A stretch of 7,597 nt of DNA, from assembly GCA_005878685.1 (NCBI GenBank), contig VBLN01000107.1:1-7597 (forward strand). Reading direction: 5' to 3'. The DNA comes from Deltaproteobacteria bacterium. Its GTDB lineage: Bacteria; Desulfobacterota; Binatia; UBA9968. Of this stretch, positions 1-6,186 are shown in pieces. How positions within the stretch are numbered: the first letter of the stretch is position 1; every line of letters begins with the position of its first letter. The translations under genes were made by a program, and so were the position numbers. Under the pieces are notes generated by a model. That model saw only the letters and a program-made list of their open reading frames with translations. It had not been told where the DNA came from and made no database searches.

Positions 1-165
1 CCTGGCTTCTCTCTGGAGCCGCTCTAGGATCTGCCGGCTTCCGTCCGTGGAGCCATCATCGATGACAATGATTTCTTTCGGCAGCCGGACGCTTCGAACC
101 CGCCGGATCGCTATCTCTAACGATTTGGCCTCATTGAAGACAGGGACCAGGATGGAGAGCTTCAC
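1..165 (-). CDS. Family 2 glycosyltransferase, N-terminal 55 codons only
   Basis: Reading leftward from a GTG at 165-163, the frame opens with VKLSILVPVFNEAKSLE and then EIIVIDDGSTDGS (residues 31-43). This is the first beta strand and the nucleotide-sugar-binding IDDGSTDGS motif of GT-A fold, family 2 glycosyltransferases. These enzymes move a sugar from a nucleotide or polyprenyl donor to a lipid, polysaccharide or protein acceptor, usually at the cytoplasmic face of the membrane. The fragment stops at the window edge before the DXD and acceptor regions, so the substrate cannot be told. The GTG overlaps the stop of the upstream PAC2-family gene in the string GTGA, a typical translational-coupling arrangement that supports this start. 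The family is clear; the role (polyprenyl-phosphate mannose or glucose synthase, or cell-wall glycosylation) is open. Confidence 0.88.
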   Translation of the reverse strand, partial: MKLSILVPVFNEAKSLEIAIRRVRSVRLPKEIIVIDDGSTDGSRQILERLQREAR

Positions 166-935
166 TGCTCGAATTCGCGCTTTTTGAGTTCGCGGACAAA
201 GGCGGAAAGGTTGGAATCTCCACTGACGGCTTCGTTTATCTTGTTCTGAAACTCCGCGGCAGCCCGCTCGAGTGGCCCCGTGTCCACTCGCAGGCCGATC
301 CATTGGTTAAATCGGAGGACTAGGGCCAAAGCTCCTCTTGGATTGGGCGAAGCCGGAAGGTAATGCGGCAGGGCGGCCCAGAGACTGACGTTTGTCATAG
401 CCATTCTCCGGAAAGCATCTGACAAGATCCCGACGATTCCCGTCGGCCCCTGGTATCGGGACGGAAGAAGATCGAGTTCTGCGATTAACTTCGGATCTAC
501 CGGCCGGGTGTACAGGACTTCATCGAGGTAAGCTCCCAACGTCACAACCAGCTCAATATTGGCTTCGCGTACGATCCGCACGATCGCCTCAGAGAAGCCC
601 TTCCAGCGCAGGTGTGGCTCGGCGCCGATGCCGAAGACGAAGTCCCGTTGCACGCCGATTCCGGCGCCATGGTAGAAATCATAGGACGGCCACTGGATCT
701 GGCGCTGGCCTTCGTGCAGTCTAACGAGCGGGCGCTGGATGGAAAAATCGTAGAACTCTTCTGGGTCGATGCTGGCGAATTTAGCGGCGATGAGCTGTTC
801 GCTCAGGTAGCGGGTCGCCGTGGTCGCCGAAGCTCCCGCATCGCTCCAGCCCGCGAAGGCAAGGACCAACACAGGGTGTCGCAGAGAGGGGCGGCTCTCG
901 AAGTTCAGAGGATCCATGTTCACCTTCTTTACCAT
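162..935 (-). CDS. PAC2-family protein (proteasome assembly chaperone-like)
   Basis: A 257-residue protein with the pattern of the PAC2 family: PVLVLAFAGWSDAG (21-34), FYDFSIQRP (61-69), FGIGAEPHLRW (101-111), YQGPTGIVGIL (161-171) and SLWAALPHYLPASPNP (184-199). The family is named after eukaryotic proteasome assembly chaperone 2. Its bacterial members are widespread and have no settled biochemical function, so none is assigned here. No signal peptide or membrane segment is visible, so it is probably cytosolic. The ATG at 935 has only a distant GAGGA upstream. An internal ATG at 917 (protein starting MDPLNFES) has AGAAGG 5 nt before it and may be the true start. The gene follows the sugar dehydrogenase gene by 59 nt on the same strand and overlaps the glycosyltransferase start by 4 nt, so the three are probably co-transcribed. 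Confidence 0.9.
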   Translation of the reverse strand: MVKKVNMDPLNFESRPSLRHPVLVLAFAGWSDAGASATTATRYLSEQLIAAKFASIDPEEFYDFSIQRPLVRLHEGQRQIQWPSYDFYHGAGIGVQRDFVFGIGAEPHLRWKGFSEAIVRIVREANIELVVTLGAYLDEVLYTRPVDPKLIAELDLLPSRYQGPTGIVGILSDAFRRMAMTNVSLWAALPHYLPASPNPRGALALVLRFNQWIGLRVDTGPLERAAAEFQNKINEAVSGDSNLSAFVRELKKREFEQ

Positions 936-994
936 AAGTGAGTCAGATCCTCTACCCCAGGAAATATCCGCCCTTACGAGACTGCAAGGCAGAA

Positions 995-2128
995 TTAGGG
1001 CTTTCCTTTGTGGCTGATCCGGTAGATAAAACCGGCATAGTCATCGGAGAGGTAGAGGCTTCCATCCGGGCCGACGACCAGGTCTACGGGTCTGCCCCAG
1101 ACCGTTTCTCGGCCTTTCTCTTGAAGCAACCAACCGGTGGCAAAGTCCTCCACCTGTTTCGGTTGACCCTTCTCAAAGTGGACGCGGACAACCTTATAGC
1201 CGGTTTTCTTACTCCGATTCCACGAGCCATGGAGAGCGACGAAAAGGTCTCCATGATGCTCTTGGGGAAATTGTTTCCCGGTATAGAAGGCCAAGCCTAG
1301 AGGAGCCGAATGGGCCGGAATGACTACCACGGGCGGTTCTGTCTTCTGGCAGATCTCGGGAGAGCCAAACTCCGGATCCGGGACGCGATTAGCGATGCAG
1401 TTCGGCCAACCGTAGTTTTTCCCTTGGCGGATGATATTAATCTCGTCCGGAGGGGAATCGTCTCCCAACCAATCTCGGCCATTGTCTGTCCCCCATAGTT
1501 CTTTAGTCGCGGGATGCCAGGCGATTCCCACAGAGTTTCTCAGCCCACTGGCGAAGATCTCCTCGCCGCTGCCATCGGGATTATACCTGACGACGGCCGC
1601 TCGCCGGCGATCTTTCTCCTTGCAAACGTTGCACGAGGAACCCACAGATACATAGAGCTTCCCATCGGCACCAAACAGGATCGTCCTCGTCCAGTGGCCT
1701 TGGCCTCCGTCGGGAAGATTGGGGACGACCGTGGTGACCTGAGCGGGCGCCTCTCCTTCGCGAGGACGGTCGATGCGCCAGATCTTTTCTGTCCCGGCGG
1801 CATAAAGTTTGCCCTGCCAGAAGGCTAGTCCGTGGACGCGATCCAGATTTTCGGCCACGCGGTCGACTCGCTCCACCTTGCCGTCGCCATCATCGTCTCT
1901 GAGCCGCCCGATCCATCCCTTGTTAGGCATGGAAACATAGATTTGGCGATCCGGTCCGACCGTCATGAATCGGGGGCCGAAGAGTCCGCGGGCAAAAATG
2001 TGGATCTCAAAGGCAGCGGGAAGCTTGATCCGCTGGGCCAGTTCCGCATCCGTCATATGCGACACGTCGGCTGCCGAAGCAAACGAGGAAACCAACAGCA
2101 GAAAGAAAACGGAAACCAGTAATTGCAT
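995..2128 (-). CDS. Exported PQQ-dependent glucose/sorbosone dehydrogenase-type beta-propeller
   Basis: A 377-residue protein of the soluble glucose/sorbosone dehydrogenase family (six-bladed propeller, PQQ and calcium cofactors, periplasmic sugar or aldose oxidation). Residues 1-19 form a signal peptide: hydrophobic LLVSVFFLLLV, then a FASA/AD cleavage site, so export by Sec is expected. The blades carry HGLAFWQGKLYAAG (99-112), GGHWTRTILFGADGKLYVSVG (142-163) and GLRNSVGIAWHP (195-206). His145 falls where the family's catalytic base lies ahead of the FGPDGKLY-type strand. RDDDGDGK (77-84) resembles a calcium-binding loop. CNVCK (166-170) lacks the final His of a haem c site, so no cytochrome domain is implied. 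The start is well supported: AGGAGG lies 4 nt before the ATG. Substrate and cofactor are inferred from the family only. Confidence 0.9.
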   Translation of the reverse strand: MQLLVSVFFLLLVSSFASAADVSHMTDAELAQRIKLPAAFEIHIFARGLFGPRFMTVGPDRQIYVSMPNKGWIGRLRDDDGDGKVERVDRVAENLDRVHGLAFWQGKLYAAGTEKIWRIDRPREGEAPAQVTTVVPNLPDGGQGHWTRTILFGADGKLYVSVGSSCNVCKEKDRRRAAVVRYNPDGSGEEIFASGLRNSVGIAWHPATKELWGTDNGRDWLGDDSPPDEINIIRQGKNYGWPNCIANRVPDPEFGSPEICQKTEPPVVVIPAHSAPLGLAFYTGKQFPQEHHGDLFVALHGSWNRSKKTGYKVVRVHFEKGQPKQVEDFATGWLLQEKGRETVWGRPVDLVVGPDGSLYLSDDYAGFIYRISHKGKP

Positions 2129-2132
2129 ATTT

Positions 2133-2138
2133 CCTCCT
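2133..2138 (-). promoter_or_regulatory. Strong Shine-Dalgarno site of the sugar dehydrogenase gene
   Basis: The minus strand reads AGGAGG, then AAAT, then the ATG at 2128-2126. This full-length Shine-Dalgarno match fixes the dehydrogenase start. It also argues that the plus-strand ATG at 2139 is not a polymerase start, because the bases before that ATG are the anti-Shine-Dalgarno CCTCCT. Confidence 0.85.
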
Positions 2139-2168
2139 ATGACTTCAGTGGTCGGTTTGGTATATTAT
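2139..2168 (+). promoter_or_regulatory. Candidate sigma70-type promoter for the polymerase-SDR-TPR run
   Basis: ATGACT (2139-2144) matches TTGACA at 4 of 6 positions. TATTAT (2163-2168) matches TATAAT at 5 of 6, with an 18-nt spacer; the overlapping TATATT (2161-2166) gives 16 nt. Transcription would begin near 2175, ahead of the ATG at 2202. The same A/T box reads GATAAT on the other strand (2169-2164) and could serve the divergent dehydrogenase gene. There TTGCCC (2190-2185) is a weak -35 with a short 15-nt spacer. Inferred from sequence match alone. Confidence 0.45.
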
Positions 2169-2201
2169 CGGGGGGTGCTCGAGCGGGCAAGAGCGCATCG
2201 T

Positions 2202-4496
2202 ATGGCCCAACACTCGTTTCAAGATCTTCTTTTTCACCAGAACCAGATCCTGTTCGGTCATGACTCGACTCCGGGTCTGATCGCTTTCGAGATCGAGGGT
2301 TTGGACCGGATGAAGATTTTCCACCGTGAGGATAACCAGACCCTCTCAGAGTCAGTGGCCTTCCGCCCGTTTCTTTTGCTCGAGGGAGAGCAATAGCTCA
2401 AGGGTTGGGGTGGTGATGCTGAGATCGAGCCGCTGAAAGGGAGCGCGCCTTTCAACCGCGTCGCGTTCTTTCCCGATCTCAATCAACTACAAGAGGCCAG
2501 GTTCCATCTGCAGAAAAAAACCGGCAAGAATCCCTCCGCTCCCGAAGCGCCCTATTGGTACATCAGCGACCCGGTCCAGCAATATCTCCTTCTTTCCGGC
2601 AGGACCCACTTCTTGGGACTGGACTTCGGCGATCTCAAACGGCTACAGATTGATATCGAAACCTACTGCCAGGCGGGCTTTGAGTTTCCTAACCCGTTGC
2701 GAGAGTGCGACAGGATCACCGCGATTGCGCTGTCCGATTCCACGGGATGGGAAAGGCTGATTTCGGGAAAGGAATATGACGAGGCCGAGATGTTGCGCGA
2801 GCTGGTGCGGGTGATCCAGGAGCGCGATCCGGACGTCATCGAAGGACATAACCTTTTTCGCTTCGACTTGGAGTATATCGAGGCACGGGCGAAGAGACAT
2901 GGTGTCGAACTGAATTTGGGAAGAGACGGCTCTTCACTTGGAGGCCATCCTTCTCGGATGCAGATTGCCGAGCGCACGATCACCTACCGGAAGTACGAAA
3001 TTTTTGGCCGGCATATCATCGATACGTGGATTCTGGCCCAGCACTACGACGTGTCCACAAGAGAGCTGGAAGGATATGGGTTGAAGGCGATTGCGCGTTA
3101 TTTTGACATCGCGAGCACGGATCGGACCTATATTCCGGCGGAGAAAGCGAGTTGGTATTTCGACCACGACCCGGAGACCCTCTTTCGCTACTCGCTGGAT
3201 GATGTGCGCGAGACGCGCGCGCTCTCGAGACTGCTATCTCCGAGCTATTTCGTCCAAGCGCAGCTCTTTCCCTACAGCTATCAAAACGTGGCGCTGAGAG
3301 GCAACGCGACCAAGATCGATGCCCTTTTTTTGAGAGAGTATCTGTCTCAGCGCCAGTCCATTCCCAGGCCCGAAGCAATCCAGGAAGTGTTGGGCGGCTT
3401 CACCGATGTCGAGTACCAGGGAGTTGCCGAGCGGGTGCTCCATTGCGACGTGGCCTCCTTGTATCCTTCAATCATGCTGGTTTACGACTATTTCCCCAAA
3501 AGAGACGAGCTGCGCATATTTCCCGGGCTGCTGCAGGATCTGCGCGACTTCAGAATCAAGGCCAAGGAGCTCGCGCGAGTCGCGGAAACCACTGAGGCAA
3601 GGATCTATTTTTCTGCTTTGCAATTCACCTTTAAGATCCTGATCAACTCCTTCTACGGCTATCTCGGCTTTCAGATGGGACACTTCAATGATTTCGGCGT
3701 CGCCAATCAGGTGACCGCGAAAGGGAGGGAGTTGATCCAGTCAGCGGTGGCTTGGCTAAGGGAAAAAGGGGCGATGGTCATCGAGATTGACACCGATGGC
3801 ATCTATTTTGTCCCGCCAAAAGAGATCGAGACCGTTGAAGACGAAGAGAACCTGATCCAAATGCTGGCCACGACTTTGCACAAAGGGATCGAGTTAGAGC
3901 TCGACGGCCGCTATCTTGCGATGTTCAGATACAAGATGAAAAACTACGCGCTCTTGGATTACAAAGGCAGGCTTCTCATAAAGGGGTCGGGTTTGCGCTC
4001 TCGCGGCCTGGAGCTCTTTCAGCGCCAATGGATGGAAGAGATGCTGCTCCTGCTCCTCAAAGGCGAGAGGGAAAAGGTCCCGGCACTTTATCAACGCTAT
4101 CTCGAGGATCTTGAACATCACCGGATGGATATCTCGATGTTGATGAAGACCGAGACTCTGCAAGATTCGCTGGAAACTTACCAGGCGAAGATCCGCGAGA
4201 AAAAGCGCAATCCCGCTGCTGCCTATGAGCTTGCGCTAACATCCGAGCGGCCTTATCAGCCTGGAGACCAGATCTCTTACTACGTCACCGGCGAAGGGGA
4301 GAAGATCAAGGTCAATGAGAATTGCAAGTTGGCAACTCAGTGGGACCCGAAAAACCCGGATGAAAACGTGGAGCACTACAAGGCAAAGTTGAAGGAGCTG
4401 TACGAAAAGTTCAGGCCGTTTATAGAGCCCTCGGCGGAGAATACTCGGCCCTCGGCTGAGGGAAGAGAACAGAGCGACCTGTTTCCTGAAAGCTGA
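2202..4496 (+). CDS. Family B DNA polymerase with an in-frame TAG at codon 65
   Basis: One frame runs from ATG 2202 to TGA 4496 (764 codons), broken only by TAG at 2394-2396. After the stop the frame still encodes matching N-terminal domain sequence (EIEPLKGSAPFNRVAFFP, then APYWYISDPVQQYLLLSGRT). Counting from 2202, the 3'-5' exonuclease has DIE (Asp151, Glu153), HNLFRFD (Asn217, Asp222) and YSLDD (Tyr330, Asp334). The polymerase has motif A DVASLYPS (Asp416), motif B KILINSFYG (Lys478, Tyr485) and motif C DTDG (Asp530, Asp532). It therefore looks competent for synthesis and proofreading, and is typical of bacterial chromosomal PolB proteins, whose role is probably repair or lesion bypass. 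The ATG at 2139 is an alternative start but lacks a Shine-Dalgarno site. A restart after the TAG is possible only at non-ATG codons (for example TTG 2613) and would lose most of the N-terminal domain. Pseudogene, sequencing error and readthrough all remain possible. Confidence 0.9.
2394..2396 (+). other. In-frame amber codon interrupting the DNA polymerase gene
   Basis: The frame reads FRPFLLLEGEQ, TAG, LKGWGGDAEIEPLKG with no shift and no other stop up to 4496. One base change (TTG to TAG at 2395) would restore Leu and give EQLLKGW, which fits the family's pattern of a Leu-rich stretch before this loop. TAG is not reassigned generally in this window: the TPR gene ends with TAG, with a second in-frame TAG five codons later. 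Confidence 0.9.
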
Positions 4497-4513
4497 TCGC
4501 TGAGAGCTGTTCC
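4486..4513 (+). repeat. Four degenerate 7-nt tandem units across the polymerase stop codon
   Basis: The units are CTGAAAG, CTGATCG, CTGAGAG and CTGTTCC. They share CTG at a strict 7-nt step, and the polymerase TGA lies inside the second unit. The array ends just before the GGAGA that serves as ribosome-binding site for the next gene. It resembles the short heptamer repeats found between genes in several bacterial groups. No function is evident. Confidence 0.6.
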
Positions 4514-4522
4514 GGAGATGCG

Positions 4523-5257
4523 ATGAGTGACAGAGTTGCTTTAATCACTGGCGGGGCGCGAGGTATCGGCCGAGCTGTCGCGCTGGACTTGGCTGGGCGG
4601 GGGTGGTCTGTGGCTATTTGTTATCGTAAAAGCGCCCGAGAGGCGACAGAGGTGATCGACGCCATCCGGAGGAAGGGTTCGAGAGGGCTAGCGCTCGAGT
4701 GTGATGTTTCGGATGCGAAGGCCGGCACACAGATGGTTCATCGGGTTGAGAAGGAGTGGGGACGCATCGACGCCTTGATCAACTGCGCGGGGCCTTATCA
4801 CAGAGTGAATCTTTTGGAGGAAACTGTCGAGGGTTGGCACTCGATGTTCGATAACAACCTCCATCCGGTCTTTTATCTGAGCCAGGCGGTTGCCTCCGGT
4901 ATGATCGAGCGCAAGTGGGGGCGGATCGTCTGCTTCAGCATGGCCAATGCAGATCAACTCATTGCGCAACCGCAGTTAACCGCGCACTACATCGCCAAGG
5001 TGGGACTGCTCGTGCTCGCCCGCTCTCTGGCGCGGCTCTTGGCGCCTCACGGGATCACAGTCAATGCTATCTCACCAGGCTTTGTCGATTCGGGCAGCGC
5101 GCCCAAAGAGGAACTCGCGTCTATGGCGAAAAAAATTCCCGCGGGATATGTGGGCACGGTCGAGGACGCCGCCTCTGCCGTGCGTTTCCTTCTCTCGGAG
5201 GAGGCGCGCTATGTCAATGGCGCCAACATCCACCTGAGCGGCGGCTGGGGAATCTAA
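4523..5257 (+). CDS. Short-chain dehydrogenase/reductase, FabG-like
   Basis: A 244-residue classical SDR with a Rossmann fold. TGGARGIG (9-16) binds the dinucleotide. Arg35-Lys36 after the second strand suggests NADPH. NCAG (87-90), Asn111/112 and Tyr156-x3-Lys159 (YIAK) complete the active site, and NAISPGFVDSG (181-191) is the usual segment after the catalytic helix. The catalytic Ser is probably Ser139 in CFSMANAD. It lies 17 residues before Tyr156 instead of about 13, so the loop carries a few extra residues. The protein reduces or oxidises a carbonyl/alcohol pair; 3-oxoacyl-ACP reductase or pteridine reductase-like activity is possible, but the substrate cannot be read. It starts 26 nt after the polymerase stop with GGAGA 4 nt before ATG, suggesting co-transcription. 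Function shared with the polymerase is not implied. Confidence 0.92.
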   Translation: MSDRVALITGGARGIGRAVALDLAGRGWSVAICYRKSAREATEVIDAIRRKGSRGLALECDVSDAKAGTQMVHRVEKEWGRIDALINCAGPYHRVNLLEETVEGWHSMFDNNLHPVFYLSQAVASGMIERKWGRIVCFSMANADQLIAQPQLTAHYIAKVGLLVLARSLARLLAPHGITVNAISPGFVDSGSAPKEELASMAKKIPAGYVGTVEDAASAVRFLLSEEARYVNGANIHLSGGWGI

Positions 5258-5272
5258 TATAATTTCGGGATT

Positions 5273-5322
5273 TTCGATTTTAGATTTAATCCAAAATCGG
5301 CAATCCAAAATCTAAAATTGAA
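5273..5322 (+). repeat. A/T-rich inverted repeat containing two 14-nt-spaced direct repeats
   Basis: Arms 5273-5287 (TTCGATTTTAGATTT) and 5308-5322 (AAATCTAAAATTGAA) pair over 15 bp with a single G-U wobble, around a 20-nt loop. AATCCAAAATC occurs at 5288-5298 and again at 5302-5312, a 14-nt step. The stem ends 2 nt before the ATG of the TPR gene, and no Shine-Dalgarno site is visible there, so an RNA hairpin could cover the ribosome-landing region. There is no T-run after it, so it does not look like a classical intrinsic terminator. It may simply be a dispersed intergenic repeat. Confidence 0.75.
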
Positions 5323-5324
5323 TC

Positions 5325-5810
5325 ATGGCTGGTTGGAAAGATCACGAAAGAGCAATGGAGCTGGTGCAACAGGCCATGCAGCATCAGATGGCCGGCGATT
5401 TAGAAGCGGCCATCCGTCTCTACAAGGAGTCGATCACGCTATACCCTACAGCCGATGCCCATACCTATTTGGGTTGGACCTACAGCTTTCAAGGGAGAAT
5501 AGAAGAGGCGATCGCCCAGTGTGAAATCGCCATAGAGATCGACCCCGATTTTGGTAACCCCTACAACGATATCGGCGTTTATCTGATGCAACAGCAAAAG
5601 CTGGACGAAGCCATTCCTTGGTTGGAGAAGGCCAAAGCGGCTAAACGTTACGAGCCGCGCCACTTTCCCCATCTCAATTTAGGTCGTATCTATGCAGCCA
5701 AGGGGATGATCAACAAAGCCCTAGAAGAGTTTCGCGGGGCTTTACAATTTAATCCAGACGACGCTCTGGCCCATCGGGCCATTGAGGAGCTCGAGTCCAA
5801 GTTGCAATAG
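5325..5810 (+). CDS. Small tetratricopeptide-repeat protein
   Basis: A 161-residue protein made almost entirely of TPR helices. The units lie at about residues 10-41, 44-75 (HTYLGWTYSFQGRIEEAIAQ), 78-109 (NDIGVYLMQQQKLDEAIPWL) and 112-145 (LNLGRIYAAKGMINKALEEF), followed by a capping helix. TPR stacks bind peptides or partner proteins. There is no catalytic domain, signal peptide or membrane segment, so it is probably a cytosolic adaptor with an unknown partner. The gene follows the SDR gene by 67 nt, a gap filled by the A/T-rich inverted repeat. The start at 5325 lacks a Shine-Dalgarno site; ATG 5355 (MELVQQAMQHQ) is an alternative with weak AAAGAG upstream. The stop TAG is backed by a second in-frame TAG at 5823-5825. 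Confidence 0.9.
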   Translation: MAGWKDHERAMELVQQAMQHQMAGDLEAAIRLYKESITLYPTADAHTYLGWTYSFQGRIEEAIAQCEIAIEIDPDFGNPYNDIGVYLMQQQKLDEAIPWLEKAKAAKRYEPRHFPHLNLGRIYAAKGMINKALEEFRGALQFNPDDALAHRAIEELESKLQ

Positions 5811-5962
5811 GGCATCCACCATTAGGCCTCCGTTGCCCAAAGTGGTACAGAGCAGGAGCGGGCGGCCCCTCCTCAGCGGGAGCCGATGGACCTCTGCCTT
5901 TCAGCTCCAAATGACTCACTCCACTTGCTTGTTCTTTTTGGGAACCGTTGGTATTCGGACGT
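5811..5962. other. Host intergenic DNA left of the insertion sequence, nothing recognised
   Basis: These 152 nt lie between the TPR stop and the insertion sequence. I see no convincing gene, tRNA or terminator; a GC-rich stretch at 5858-5883 gives only short, weak stems. Without the insertion, the TPR-to-HesB gap would have been about 210 nt. The last 8 nt (TCGGACGT, 5955-5962) are the left half of the insertion target. Confidence 0.5.
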
Positions 5963-5964
5963 CT

Positions 5965-5970
5965 TATATT
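5965..5970 (+). promoter_or_regulatory. -10 box at the left end of the IS (half of a split junction promoter)
   Basis: TATATT (5 of 6 matches to TATAAT) directly follows the CT core at 5963-5964. In the integrated state no good -35 lies 17 nt upstream. In a circular form the right-end TTGACA would sit 17 nt upstream. Transcription from it would start near 5977 and give the bridge RNA and the transposase message. Confidence 0.7.
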
Positions 5971-6014
5971 ATCATGATGACGATGCATGGTATGGAAAGA
6001 ATCTCTAGGAGCTT

Positions 6015-6079
6015 GCTGGCGTGAGGACCGTCGGACGTCTGATCCTCGTGAGGATCGTAGGGAGATTGTCCCTGCCGGC
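6015..6079 (+). other. Target-binding loop of the bridge RNA
   Basis: The outer stem is GCTGGC (6015-6020) with GCCGGC (6074-6079), then GGAC (6025-6028) with GTCC (6068-6071). The left target guide TCGGACGTCT (6031-6040) is identical to the left flank plus core (5955-5964). The cap hairpin is GATCCT-CGTG-AGGATC (6041-6056). The right target guide AGGGAG (6059-6064) is the reverse complement of CTCCCT (7447-7452), the core plus right flank. The guides therefore describe a 14-nt target, TCGGACGTCTCCCT. Confidence 0.88.
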
Positions 6080-6084
6080 GAGAG

Positions 6085-6151
6085 AACGGGATTAAGGTTC
6101 AATAGAAAGTTGTCCCTGAGGAGAGGACCGATATAAGGCGAATCTACCGTT
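6085..6151 (+). other. Donor-binding loop of the bridge RNA
   Basis: The outer stem is AACGG (6085-6089) with CCGTT (6147-6151), then GGTTC (6096-6100) with GAATC (6140-6144, one G-U). The left donor guide ATAGAAAGT (6102-6110) is identical to the last 9 nt of the right end (7438-7446). The cap hairpin is GTCC (6112-6115) with GGAC (6125-6128). The right donor guide ATATAAG (6131-6137) is the reverse complement of CTTATAT (5963-5969), the core plus the first 5 nt of the left end. The donor read across the circular junction would be ATAGAAAGT-CT-TATAT. Confidence 0.88.
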
Positions 6152-6186
6152 GGAGTTTTTAGAGAGAGCAAATTCAAGGAGGAGAT

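Larger units (their letters stand above)
5977..6160 (+). ncRNA. IS110 bridge RNA with target-binding and donor-binding loops
   Basis: A structured RNA encoded in the left end, upstream of the recombinase. In IS110 elements this RNA holds target and donor DNA together through two internal loops, each with a left guide (same sequence as the DNA top strand) and a right guide (reverse complement). Here the target loop lies at about 6015-6079 and the donor loop at about 6085-6151, in the 5'-to-3' order known from IS621. All four guides match the expected DNA at and around the CT core. The 5' boundary is inferred from the -10 box. The 3' boundary is inferred from the end of the donor stem and the T-run at 6156-6160. 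The estimated length, about 180 nt, is close to known bridge RNAs. The transposase ribosome-binding site follows at 6177-6182, so RNA and message may be parts of one transcript. Confidence 0.88.

Noticed and set aside
1619..1633. CNVC in the sugar dehydrogenase as a haem c site
   Set aside because: The residue after the second Cys is Lys, not His, so it is not CxxCH.
162..2128. Plus-strand open frames opposite the PAC2 and dehydrogenase genes
   Set aside because: All are short, have no domain signature and lie antisense to genes with clear family motifs.
4449..4462. CCCTC-GGCT-GAGGG hairpin as a terminator
   Set aside because: It lies inside the last codons of the polymerase gene, the stem is only 5 bp, and no T-run follows.
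2613..4496. Polymerase starting at TTG 2613
   Set aside because: The conserved frame continues upstream to the TAG at 2394 and beyond, including N-terminal domain sequence. This start would begin immediately before exonuclease motif I and has no Shine-Dalgarno site.
5811..5962. Possible small RNA or terminator in the GC-rich stretch after the TPR gene
   Set aside because: Only 4-bp stems can be drawn, there is no T-run, and no tRNA or known RNA signature is present.
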